A stretch of 64,000 nucleotides of DNA from Polytrichum commune (Eukaryota > Streptophyta > Polytrichopsida > Polytrichales > Polytrichaceae), in NCBI GenBank assembly GCA_950295325.1, contig OX485804.1, positions 35,402,001-35,466,000 on the forward strand, read 5' to 3'. Positions 12,252-23,393 of the stretch are shown here, piece after piece. Made by a program: the position numbers and the translations under genes. How positions within the stretch are numbered: position 1 is the stretch's first letter; every line of letters begins with the position of its first letter. The notes beneath the pieces were generated by a model that worked only from the letters and a program-made list of their open reading frames with translations, ran no database searches and was not told the DNA's origin.

Positions 12252-13370
12252 ATGGAGGGTTATGGCGGTGATGGGGGATCACAAAGAGAGTCACAAGGAG
12301 AGTGGTTACAAAATTTTGAGTGGATGCAAGAAATGGCAACTCCAATTTTCAGACCTCATTATTCAATTTCAGAAATGCTACAGAGACCTAGTTTGCTTCC
12401 ATCTTCTTTGAGTGCATTTCCTCCTCTTCTTTCCACTATTCAAGTTGGAATTTTTGAAGGCAAGGAAGAAGTAGGAAAAAAAGGAATGGTTGGAAAGAAG
12501 AGGGGGCACACAACAAAAGAATGATCAAAGAAGGTGAGGAAAGCGGATGTTATAGAAGTTGGAGAATCAGATGAAGAGGAAACGGGAAGAATGAAGTACA
12601 AGGACTTTGAGGTTCATCAGCTCATTGCTATTCGAGGAGAAATGGAAGAAGAGTTTGTAAAATCGGCAAACAAACAAGGTAAATTTTCAGAGAAGTACAA
12701 TTTGTTTGAGCAAAAACTAAAATCTTAAAAACCTTGAATGTTTTGAATGTTTTGAATGTTTTGTATGATGCCGTATGATGGGCCGTAGAACGCCTTCGTT
12801 TCCGGGTGCCTCGCGCACGAGGGGATTCGAACCCGGCTCACTTTCGATCCCTTCCGTCCCTCCGTCCCTCACTCACCTACCACTACTCCAATCCAATTAC
12901 TTCGACATTGTTTTCGATCACTTCTTTACCTAGATTATGTTGTTTTCACATTTCAGTTTAACATTATTCTTTGACATATCTGATTGCATTTTTACAGGTG
13001 TTAACGCATGGCTCAAACTGCAAATTCGGCTGGTAGCTGCAATCAAAGGGTCCAACAGGTCTTGGCTGTCCTGTAAGAAAAAATACAAATCCATTATAAG
13101 TGATTACAAAAATGATAAAATTGCTAATGAAATTTCAGATGCAGACAGACATCAAGAATGCAGGTGGTTCACTGAAATGGATGAGTGACATGGCAGCACT
13201 GCAAGTGTACGCAACCAGATTCCAACAAATGCTACAGAAACAACTCTTGAAGATGTTATTCCATTTACTCCTCCATCTCAGACAACAACTCCTACAACCC
13301 CAAATTCAACAACAACTTCCACACAAGACAAGAAGATAAAAACTCAAGAGAAGATAAAACTTTTGCTAGA
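12252..13370 (+). pseudogene. Harbinger ORF1, Myb/SANT-like (trihelix) DNA-binding protein, broken
   Basis: In plant PIF/Harbinger elements ORF1 is a DNA-binding partner needed with the transposase. The reading starts at ATG 12,252. The same frame runs through a TGA at 12,522-12,524 into a segment with VHQLIAIRGEMEEEF (12,617-12,661), the first helices of a trihelix/Myb-SANT fold. The domain resumes after the SINE at about 13,000 with NRSWLSCKKKYKSIISDYKN and RWFTEMDEW, the third-helix region. A Thr/Pro/Gln-rich linker and a C-terminal region with KNMDRNSVALLEKF follow, in shifted frame. One in-frame stop, a SINE insertion and at least one frame change make it a pseudogene. Part of the interruption could be a genuine intron, since TTTTTACAG precedes 13,000. 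Confidence 0.7.
12728..12900 (-). mobile_element. tRNA-derived SINE inside Harbinger ORF1
   Basis: On the minus strand there is a pol III A-box-like stretch TGGAGTAGTGGTAGGTGAG (12,872-12,890). About 40 bp downstream is a perfect tRNA B box, GGTTCGAATCC (12,823-12,833). The minus-strand 3' end finishes in a simple repeat of CAAAACATT units (12,730-12,765). An A box, a B box and a simple-repeat tail over about 170 bp define a tRNA-derived SINE. No cloverleaf forms over the whole, so it is not a tRNA gene. It splits the Myb/SANT domain coding region. A target duplication was not identified. Confidence 0.7.
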
Positions 13371-13616
13371 ATAGATTGTTGGTAATTCAAGGGCTCTTCT
13401 TTCTTCATTCCAGGAATCCACAAATATTTTGAAGAACATGGACAGAAATTCTGTTGCCCTCCTAGAAAAATTCTAACTACTAATACTATAACTGTCTACT
13501 ATAGTTGATTTTTGGCTGAGTTTGTATTGCCACAAACTTTCTGCCATCAATTCGTGCATAATTGTGGCTTCCCGTAGAAGGTCATTTGCTTTCTCGTTTT
13601 CTTTTAATAAAAAAAA

Positions 13617-14855
13617 TTATGTTTCGTTATCATTTACTTCATCTGTAATTGGAGCATATTCGGTGGCTAACATCCTCCTCGTCACTTCAGCAATTCCAGC
13701 CCTTTCGCCCCGTAATTCACTACCTTCTCGTATTTCTCCTTCACCAATCCTTCTACTCAATTTATTTTCTGCCTCCACTATCCAATCTTCTTCTATGCAT
13801 TCCTTGTTCATAATGCACAAATTGTGCAACACTATACAAGTGGCTACAATGTCCGGCATATTCCGCAAAGGCACTTCGCATCGCTTCATTATCACCCTCC
13901 ACTTACCCTTCAATATCCCAAATGCCCTCTCTACACACATCCTAGTTGAAAATTGAATGAAATTCCAATTAGCCTCATTCCCGGATAGTGTTGTCTTCCC
14001 GCCCTTAAACGGACAATACATCCATGGCCGAACTGGATATGCCGCATCCCCTATAAGTTTGTACGGCTGAAATTTACCTTCTATACATCCACGTCCGATT
14101 CTTGTAACTTGAAATACACTTCAGTCGTGAAGACTTCCTGCCCACCCAAACTCATAATTCCAAAACATACAATTTGGCCCGACTATTCCTTGTACAATTG
14201 CTGAATGAAATGACTTTCTGCAGTAATAATCTTGTCCGCCAATTAGAGGGGCTAAAACAGAAATATGTGATCCATCTATTGCACCTATGATATAAGGAAT
14301 GTCGTGTAATTTTTCAAACCTCGAAGCTAAAACCCTAAACTGTGATTCGCTCGGAGTTTGTACAAAAACCGGTTGTAGATGTTTTCTAACCGCTTTACAA
14401 AACTTCCTCACTACTATTGATAATGTACTTTTGTGCACTCCATACAAGTCGCCTATAGTTTGCAATCCATCACCACTTCCCAACCGATGCAATGACATTG
14501 CTATCCTATCTTGTACCGGCACCGTAACCCTAAATTGAGTATTTTTTTTTTCAAATACGCACCTAACCTCTCACACAAAAATCTGAATGTATTGTGTATC
14601 ACTCGAGTTCGCTTTCTAAATTCATTCTCCATCCACGAACCCAACAATAAGCGGTCTACGAATCCAATCATCCGTTTTTTACTCCATATACTCCTCTCTC
14701 TATACCCCATATTTTCATAAACCAAGCTCAAAATTGCTAACTTCCTCCATTCTCCTTGCAAAATCAGCGCTTGAATGTCTACCACATGTTTTACGAGCAT
14801 GTACAAAAACATGTACAATCCTAAAAGCAAAACAAATGTCCTCCTCCTCTCCTCC
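13617..14855 (-). pseudogene. PIF/Harbinger transposase (HARBI1-type DDE nuclease), two lesions
   Basis: The protein begins near 14,855 (MEERRRTFVLLL). It continues with an N-terminal helical region (SWMENEFRKRTRVIHNTFRFLCERL), then a helix-turn-helix-like segment (GDGLQTIGDLYGVHKSTLS). The DDE nuclease follows: first Asp in GAIDGSH, second Asp in LIGDAAYP, and Glu in VERAFGILKGKWRV. All three catalytic acids are present. Two lesions are visible: a frame change at the poly-T run near 14,525-14,533, and an in-frame TGA at 14,121-14,123 after GWAGSLHD, where the family normally has an open codon. The C-terminus ends at 13,617. Convergent with ORF1 and well inside the terminal repeats. Confidence 0.85.
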
Positions 14856-15485
14856 ATTGCTTGCTGAAATTTTAGGTTCAAGCAAGCGAAAACTACAAGA
14901 CAAATGAAATGAAAATAAGTGAAGAGAAGAGAAGTCAATAGAAGTGAAGAGAATGGTCAAACTTGACTTTTTCCAAAAATTGTTTTTTTTTTATTATTAA
15001 AAAAATCCGCATCTCCACTTTTTGGTGCATGGTCATTCTTCATGGTTCACATTCGGTTTACACCTAGTGAAGGGCCCATGAACCATGAAAACTAATATTT
15101 TAGTAACTCGGACCATGGAAGTCGTCCCATGAAGTCGTCCCACGCAAAATAGGCCTCTTACGTGGGACGACTTCATGGTCTATAGTGTAAACCGCCCCTA
15201 AGAGTTATTTGGGAATTTTGATAGTAAAAATTGGGTTGGTGCATGTGAACTCTAACCACCCCTCCCATTTCTCCATTTCGGCTCTCGTTCACATCTCAAC
15301 GTCCGGTTGATCATTGAACTTGGAAGCCACCATGGCCATTAAACTTCAAATGGACATTTGCTTGTTCATCAATGCTAGGGATTGGCTACTCCAATATGGA
15401 CTTTGACCCACTTTCTTCACATGTAACTCTTTCGGACAAGTTTATGGGGGAGAAATTGGGCAAAACAATTCATATCCAAGACTTA

Positions 15486-15971
15486 GGGCTGCTTCACACT
15501 ACGCCCAAAGGTCAAGAGGCCGTCGATTTCCACTAATTAGATTGTAAGAAATCAAAAGTTCAGCCTCTCGACCCTTCACACTAGAGGCCAAAGTCCAAAG
15601 GCCCTCGCTCTCCAAAATGCCTACACGGCAGCACTTTTTGACCAAGGCGAAGGACTCTCGAAGGAAGTTTGGGTTGGACAACGATGGAAACCCAAACTAT
15701 GGTCAAGAGGCCGTCGATTTTTTTCATAAAAAATCGAAAAAATTGGCAAGATCTTGACTATTAGATTGGAGGAGTTGTTTTGGACATGGAATAAAATGGC
15801 TTTGGACTTTGGGCTTGGCCTTTGGAGGTTTCATACTATGTCCAACCGCAGGCTCCAATTCCTATATTTTATTGACTATAATTTTCAACCCATTTCTTTG
15901 GCCTCTCAACAAAGTTTGGCCATTCAGTCCCACAACCTCTCAACTTGGATGGCCATAGTGTGAAGCGACCC
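15486..15971. mobile_element. Harbinger-type MITE, family H2 (486 bp)
   Basis: Ends GGGCTGCTTCACACTACG and CATAGTGTGAAGCGACCC are imperfect inverted repeats, flanked by TTA at 15,483-15,485 and 15,972-15,974. Internal subterminal repeats (CAAGAGGCCGTCGATTT twice) are visible. The end sequence resembles family H1 and the 3.4-kb Harbinger element in the GGGC...TTYACACTA pattern. No coding capacity. Confidence 0.75.
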
Positions 15972-15974
15972 TTA

Positions 15975-16805
15975 GACTTTCCAAGGCCAAACATTGAATT
16001 GTTGTCTTTTCCTTCGGGTTACTTTATTGGTTTAAGGTGTATTCAATTGGCTAGTCCACATCGGCGGCCGATTTGCCTAAAGTTTTGAACATGAACCCAC
16101 AAAATCTTCAAGCTCAATTAGCTCCTCTGCAACTAGCCGTTGGATCTCGTTAAATGTTAGATCACCTTCATATTTTGTTGGGTTTCGTTGGTGATTGAAA
16201 AGGTCCTTGGACATAGTAAGGTTGAACTATGAATTTCAAAGTGTCAATTATAGGTATGCCCTAATCCAACTCTTCCCTCTTCGGTTGATATTATGCAAGA
16301 ATCTCCAAGGTTGTTTTTTGAATAAAGGTCACAATTAGGTGTAGATTCCATAGTACCTACACCAAGTTAACTTTTAAAAATCTAAGGGAGTCAATGTGCG
16401 AACCATATACAAAGAGTCCCCACCAAGTGTTAGAATCATTTCTTATTTTTATGGACGTGAAATCTTACGGGCAAAAATATCTCATGTGATCATAAATAGA
16501 ATCCTACATTACATCAACAAACAATATAGTGGTTTGCATTTGCATTTGCATCCAAAGGCACCCATGAAGCTTATTTGGACATGAATCCTTAATTACACTA
16601 GAGTATTCAAATGATTATAAAAGCATGTGTGATGAAGGAGTTACCATTCAATAAGGCCACACTATGAACAACAAGTATGGATGACTATTATTTAAATAAA
16701 TGGTTTTGTGCACAAGGAGGTCTTTATATGGCCTCTCCAATGTCTAGGGACCAATAATTATAAAATTTTGCAATATTTATGCTATCCTACATGGATTACT
16801 TATGG
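15975..16805. other. Intergenic, nothing recognised
   Basis: No gene or bounded repeat supported. Confidence 0.6.
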
Positions 16806-17090
16806 CTGGCTTGCACCATGGACCATGAAGTCGGACCATGGTCCAATTCCTTAAAAAATCGATTTACCAAGTTTTTGGGTCCCTCATGAGGTGTAAACCG
16901 TATGTGGACCAAGAAATGACCATGTACCAAAAAGTAAATGTGTTGATTTCTTTTTTAATATATGTCTTAAAAAGGCAGTTTTGAGGGGGAAATTCCAGTT
17001 TGACCATTCTTTCATCTGCTCTTGTTTTCATCTTCTCTTCCCCCCCCAAAAAAACATTATAACCTAATTTCTTTGCCATGGGCCCTTGCC
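16806..17090 (-). mobile_element. Second truncated relative of the Harbinger element
   Basis: Starts GGCTGGCTTGCACCATGG and shares ACCATGAAGTCGGACCATGG, GAGGTGTAAACCG, AATGACCATGTACCAAAAA and TTTGACCATTCTTTCATC with the copy at 7,306-7,620 and with the transposase-side end of 11,776-15,198. The other end was not found. Confidence 0.55.
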
Positions 17091-17478
17091 TTTTTCTACC
17101 AAAGCACCTTTGTTGCCTCTCACACTACAAAACCTATTGGACCATGTCTATGGATATTGTAGTATATAATATGTTGTATACTATATATAGAATATTGTAA
17201 TAAATGGTGTCTAGGATTAAATAAAATTTAAAGGTTTAATTATTAAATAATAATAATTTGCATTACCTATTTTTAAATAATAATATAATAAAGAAGACGT
17301 AATGTTACTAGTGGTTAAACCAATGGCTCCAATACAACTGCAAAACTCATTCTAGGTAGTCCAATTCTAGTTCAACATTTAGTGAAAGAATACATGGATA
17401 CATATTGATAATTATTATAGGCCATACTTAGGCTTCAATATAGGCTATATGACGTTATTGAGCCGATGACATGGAGTA
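17091..17478. other. Intergenic, nothing recognised
   Basis: AT-rich, with TATA/AATAATAAT low-complexity stretches at 17,160-17,290. Confidence 0.6.
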
Positions 17479-17480
17479 CT

Positions 17481-17705
17481 AAGGTATATGTGTCTTATGT
17501 GGTCACTCTTCTCAATAAGATCCCTATGGCTTTGTGGTATGTGGCAAGGTTTGTACTTAAGAATGGGCATCAACAAAACACATGTCACAATGAGATCGGA
17601 CTACATGCTCAAAGTATAGACACCACTTTCATGCTTGATAATCACAAGTTACAACATATGGAAAGGCCTTTTTTACTTCATATAACTTATGTACCTCAAT
17701 GTTGA
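17481..17705 (+). mobile_element. Mariner-type MITE family M1, partial copy
   Basis: Begins TA then AGGTATATGTGTCTTATG and GTGGTCACTCTTCTCAATAA, close to the M1 terminal repeat AGGTAGATGTGCCTWATG. It continues with the family's ATCAACAAAACACATG and GAGATCGGACTACATGCTCAAA blocks. The right end is not preserved. ORFs across it are accidental. Confidence 0.55.
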
Positions 17706-20700
17706 TACTAAAAGGTTAAATAGTTATCTTTGTGATTCCCAAGCACCAACCAAACGGAACATTTCCCAACCCAACCAAATGCCAAAATTGTTTTGTGGAT
17801 TTGGATTGTCTCAAAATAAGGCCGCCATTGTGTCAAACACCACAAACAATGTAGCTTAGGGTGTGTGGGGGGGGGGGGGTTAATAGGGTTTGAGATTAAA
17901 GAAACTCCAAAATATGAGTGATCTTGACGGCGAGGAGAAAAATTACTCAAGGAGTTTTACACTAGGTCCAAGTCCAAGGTATGAAAATGCACTGACATCA
18001 CTTTCTTGCCAAATCTTGGTGGTCTCCACTCAAGGAATTACTTAGTCTAGTATGAGAATCTAGTTTTCAAGCTTGGATCCAATCTTTAGTTTGAAAGTAC
18101 CAACAAACCCAAAAGTATTTAGACTACTTTGCATTTTGCACCATGTGAGTGGTGGTTGTTGTATTTGTAGTGGCTCAACAAAGGAAATCTTGTGAGCACA
18201 AGTGCGAGGAACCTCATAATACTTTAAAGACATGGATGCCTATGCTTCTTACAAGAGCGATTTATATAAATCCCATGGTTGTAGGGGGGGGGGGCATTCC
18301 GCATGTATTGTACCCAAAGATTGGACAATTGTTGCTACGTATGAAAGGGAATGGGCATCAGGGGCTCAATTGGTCACAAGGATGGGTCCCATATTGAGAG
18401 GAAATTGGGTCCCAATGACCTTCCCTACTGGTGGTGGAGGGTGGAGGGTGACATAGCTCAACATGTTGGTCATGTTACAATGTGACCACTTGATTTGGAG
18501 TACCCAACATTGTCTTGTACATGCCCCAATGTTTGTGAACCTTGTATGCCACTTTCCCTGGGAGAATACATTCACTTATTCTCACACATACTTGGGAGGC
18601 AACAATATCAAACATAAGTTAGCGATGTGCCCTATCATGTACATGTATTTCTTGGAACCCTTATCCCAATCAAATTAGAAATATGTACATACGTTCAAAT
18701 ATAGTTGTGAAACAAAATTGCAGTAAAATTAACATTAAAAAAAATACTCCCAAAGACTACCCATACAACAAACCACGTACTATATGAGGATTGCTTAAAC
18801 ACATGGTGAGGCCCTTCAGAGGTTGAGGGGTGTTTTGGACACGAACTCTAATAGAGTTATCCATAAAGTCCCTCAAAGAGCAACAAAATCGTGGGTTTGA
18901 TCATTCTTTGAGAGAACATTCAATTGGAAACTTGTAGTCTGTCGTGTATTGGATATTGTTTTGAAAGTTGGGTGAAACTCCTTGGACCTTCTCTTGTCAT
19001 CCCATGAACTTTGAGGAAGTTCCAAGATCTAAATAGGGTTTTCTCATAGAACATGCCACCCCAAATATCGGATCAACCTACGAAATGCTAACTTGGTCCA
19101 CCTATCTTCATACGACAAGCTCAAAAACCGGCTTTCAACAACCCAACACCACTCTTTGAGCATGTTAATTACCTAAACCTTAACAAAACTTGGGTAACTT
19201 CATGGTCACGTTCTCAACTCGCGTTTTAACCAACTCCATGGGAGTTTGGTCCCAAGACTTTATGCATAACTCTACTATAAAACCCACTCTCGGGTGCCAT
19301 TTATACCACACAAAAACAATGGACATTATTTCTTGATATCCCCTTGGTTTGCATTGGTTCTTCGGGGTAGTTGTATTTTGGTTCATTCTTACAATTGAAT
19401 TTTTAAATTGTGCCACAAAATAACTCCCAAAGCAATGCACCAAGAGCCTTCATGGGCAAGCATTCTTGAGCCACTCTAGTCAATCACTATGCCATCCCTT
19501 ACACACTAATGACTACCCATCACAAGGTTTGATATGGACTCAATGGGTACATGTACAAATGTACTCACACGGGTTGATGGGAAAAATAATTATATAGGGA
19601 GAAGTATGTACAATGAAAGCAAGACAAACCCTTCATGTGAAATTAATTAATACTTCCAAATTGTCTCCACTATCTTTGAAGTTTGGTGCCTATTATGCGG
19701 GATGCTTGGGACAAAATTAATGTGGACATCCGCACCTTCAAGAGTATATTATGCCTTCACTTACTCTTAGAAGGACTCTCTATTGAAGTAATGTGGGAGA
19801 CTATGTACCTAGATGTCTCATTCTCTTGTTAGTACCACACAACCGGTACGTTATGAGCACGGGTGGGCTTCATTGATAATAGGTATACCTAGTGTTAGTT
19901 ACAAGTAGAGGTGGATAATTCTTAACCACCAATAAATTAGCAAAATAAGACACTCATTTTTGTAGTGTTATGTGACTAAATTGAAAGATGTGAACATGAG
20001 CTCACATAACATTACCTACTCGTCCGCACCGTTTATGGTATTTAGTGTTGCATGCATAGTATTGTCATTCACCCTATTTTGAGGAGTATGCTAGGTTACA
20101 TTAATGATCATCAACTTCATCATTAGTGTTATCTAAAAGGAAAATGCTAATTTATCATGCTAGGCCATAGTCTAGAGATTTTTTATCATGGGAAAAACTT
20201 TAAAATGAGTAATAACTTGGGAAAAGATTGAAGTTCAAATACAAAAGGATAGAATAGATATTGATTTCTGATTCATTGGTGTGGTTTGCATTGTGCTTGC
20301 AAATGAGAAATAAACTAGCCAAGATCAGGTAAAGAACCATTGTCTGACAATGTAATTAAAACCAACATTAATCAAAGAAAACTAAGAAAATCATCGAAGG
20401 ATGACTGTACATCAATTTCAAGTTACACCCAAAGGGTTTAATGAACATGAGACTATTGACTACATGAAATGCCCATGGCTTTGGTAAAGAATCTCTAATG
20501 AGATACTTTATGGAAAAGTATTGTCAATGGTTGTGCCTATGTTTGTGCACCACACTTTGTCCAATTAAAATGACCTCGGTGTCAAATTAGTGTTTGGAAA
20601 AATAATACGAGATTGAGTGGTTGTCACCATATGCATGTATTGTGATTGAGTGGTTTTAAAATCTTTATAATGAAATGAATGAATTGTAACTCCAAAACCT

Positions 20701-23336
20701 GAGATAACATGAAATAATCATGTGATTGTCTTAACAAAACTTATATGTGACACCTAAATGACATACAAGTCACCTTTTAAGTCTTCCCTGAATGTTTTTG
20801 TAATTTGTTGTAATATCCAAATTCCTAACTACATGAATATTAAATCAGATGGGTCCTGAAAGTATATTAGAATGCGATGGTTAGGTCCCCCAATGGCGTG
20901 ATGTTCTTTGCCCTCGAGGACCGCAACTTCATGCTCTTCTATGTTGTTTGTTGTATGTGCAAGTTATTTTTTGTGGGATGGGACCTTTGAGTAGCAATGA
21001 GACATGGGAGTGCATTGATCAACATTGTGCATTGTTCCTGTTTTTTTTCACTAGGACACCGTCTTCGACGTTGGGGTGGAGCATCTTCAAGAACTTTATG
21101 GTATGCTTGCATATCATGCCTTCTTGTGCAATGGGACAATCAAGTTGCACCCACTATGAGTCATGTTAGTGTATAGTCCATACCTTGGGCTTGATATTCA
21201 TTGATCCAATGTACGCAACGTCTTCATCCATGCAAATCAATACGTTAGTGTTTAGAATAGTATTCACGCGTATAATTGTTGAACATACAATACCCTCTTT
21301 TTTTTGGGGGGGGGGGCTAACCAAAACTTTTGCATTGAACGCTATTCCAATAATTTGTGACCATGTTACTAATGAGATGGTAAATCAACCAAAAGTCAAT
21401 ATATGTGTCTTACAAATGAAATGCTCTTTTGTAAAGTTTGGTATGCTCTTCAAGTTTGAGTGAAAGAACTCAAATGCAATGTTTGTGTTTTGTTTAGCGT
21501 GTGGTGTTTTTTTGGCACCTATGCACCACATAGTTGTATTTGATCTCTAGTTGTCATTCATGTACCTCATGAATGCAGTTGAATGTGGCCTTGTGTTGGT
21601 AATCTTGTCTAGTTGCTCTAAATCCCAATTATTTGGGTCTTTGTTGACACTACATCCCTTGCCATACATGATATCCTTGACCATCTAAGGAAGTGTGACA
21701 TGCTCGTTAATAGCTGAAATTTTCTTCATGACATTTTCCACCCAAACCTAGCGAATGTGCCAAAGGCAAAGTTTTTGTTTGCATCTAGACAAACAAGGTT
21801 GCACATATAATGGGCAACAAAAACATAAATCATTGGATAACATAATTGATATGTTGTACAATAAATATTACCCTATTTGAGGCGTATGCTAAGTTACACT
21901 ACTAATTAACAACTTCACCATAAGTGTCACCTCATGACACTTGGCGCTCAAGTGGGCTTACCAATATTATAGGATGCTCAATAGTGTTATGAAGTGCATG
22001 CTTATGTTATATAGCGGTCTACAAGTTGATTAAAGTGTACACAAATGACACTTACCATTAGAATGCTTACAAATATCTTCCTCTTGCATACTAAAATGTA
22101 AACAAATGACACTTGCCATTAGTATGCTCAAAAATATATTCTTTTTAACACTAAAACGCAAGACTATCATCTAAAATATCTCAATGTGCTACTCTAAATG
22201 TCATAATGTAGAAATTTTTTCACTTAAAAAAATTACTTATGTTGAAGAATGAAACCATATTGGCAATTAGCGGGCGTGACACTAAATACCATAAACAATG
22301 TAGTCATCCAGTGAAAGGAGGCTGAGTGCTTGAAGCCATTGATAAAACAAAAAAACAAAGATCTGGGTGCCTAAAAGGTGAGATCCAAATCAAACCTAAA
22401 CCCTAAACCTCCAACAATCCTTCACAATCATGAACAAAAGGGCATTTCCAATCCGCCTAAACCTCATGCACCTATTTGTATTTTGTAACTTGAAATGTGC
22501 AGCAACAACAACGTCCTTCGCCCAGCAACAGTCTATGCACGAAAATGGAGAACAGTAGCGTGTGCACGAAAATGGGTGTGTTGTAATTGCAGAATAACAA
22601 ACCGAATTTGACAAATGTGACGCCGGAGAACCCTAAACCCTAGATCCCAGATCCGTTTTATGGGGCATGCTGTAAAGTGAATGACATATGTTGGAAGACA
22701 TAAATGGAATTATACTCGGTGCAAGGCATATGAAGTTGTTGAAATTTGTCTGTTCGTTCGTTGTCCATGGACGTCAGTGAACGAAACTATGACAAAAAAG
22801 TTTGTCTGCATGTCCGGTTTGTCGCTGATCAGGCAATGCGAGTTTTCCCTAGAAATTCGTAGGGGATACTTTAGTCTCAGCCCCTAGTAGCTGGCCAGTA
22901 ATTACCATAATTAGTCATCTCGTTAGTGTGGCTTTCTGGTTGAGTCAATTTCCTCAAAAACAGTTTGTCAGTAGGAGATCTTTGTCAAGTGTTAAAAAGA
23001 TTCCGTTTGTGTGGTAAATTTGTGGGAATATTTGTTTGGAGGTGACAAATGGCAACTGATGAGGCTTGGTTATTGGCATCTTCGTCAGGTTTTGTCAATT
23101 TTAAAAAGCTTCAAAACAGCTGCAAAACAAAATGACAGAGGATGCTTTTTCCTTCTTGCAATCTCAATTCACACAATCATCGCAAGCAAGCAAGCAAGCA
23201 TGCAAGGGAATGGAATTGAATCCTTTTAACAATATATTCCTGCGGTGAACATCTTGAGCTGAAGATAGTTCAATTTTTTCAATTCGAAAGATTGAACATC
23301 GGGAGACTAAGGTGGTCGAAACATTGAGAAGAAAGG
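17706..23336. other. Long intergenic stretch, no gene supported
   Basis: 5.6 kb with only short, unconvincing frames. Several long G runs stand out (about 17,866-17,879; 18,285-18,296; 21,306-21,316, the last after a T run). Near the downstream end, telo-box-like AAACCCTAAA/AACCCTAG motifs occur (about 22,385-22,400, 22,630-22,645, 23,515-23,535). Such motifs are frequent near plant transcription starts, and this part may be promoter DNA for the gene that follows. A GCAA repeat lies at 23,180-23,200. Confidence 0.5.
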
Positions 23337-23393
23337 ATGATGATGGCCATGGAAACGCAGTTGCTGCAAGGACATTCCTCCATTCTCCTCCAG
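23337..23393 (+). other. TH1: Candidate first coding exon of TH1 (transit peptide start)
   Basis: ATG triplets at 23,337, 23,340 and 23,343 open a 19-codon frame ending CTCCAG, followed by GTGACT, a usable donor. The frame ends in phase 0. The best in-frame acceptor before the open leader is TTTACTCAG ending at 24,912, so the join continues as [14 protein letters not shown] and then a Ser/Arg-rich stretch to Met 25,093. The combined 79-residue leader has few acidic residues and many Ser/Thr/Lys/Arg, like a chloroplast transit peptide. Other starts or joins are possible. Confidence 0.45.

Larger units (their letters stand above)
11776..15198. mobile_element. PIF/Harbinger DNA transposon, 3,423 bp, both ends present
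   Basis: The left end reads GGGGCGGTTTACACTATGG. The right end is its reverse complement (CTATAGTGTAAACCGCCCC) with one mismatch. Similarity between ends continues through ACCATGAAGT and GTCCCA. TAA flanks each side (11,773-11,775 and 15,199-15,201), the expected PIF/Harbinger target duplication. Inside are the two genes typical of plant autonomous elements: a Myb/SANT-like ORF1 (+) and a DDE transposase (-), converging. A tRNA-derived SINE sits within ORF1. Both ORFs carry inactivating changes, so this copy is probably dead, but only a few lesions separate it from an active form. Truncated relatives lie at 7,306 and 16,806. Confidence 0.88.

Noticed and set aside
12810-12845. tRNA gene, because of a perfect B box
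   Set aside because: The acceptor, D and anticodon stems cannot be formed at the right spacing; the simple-repeat tail indicates a SINE.
13522-13956. 144-aa plus-strand ORF
   Set aside because: Antisense to the transposase C-terminal region, which carries the catalytic Glu motif.
22380-22650. Interstitial telomere from CCCTAAA motifs
   Set aside because: Only one to two units occur at a time, scattered; telo-box-type promoter motifs or chance explain them better.
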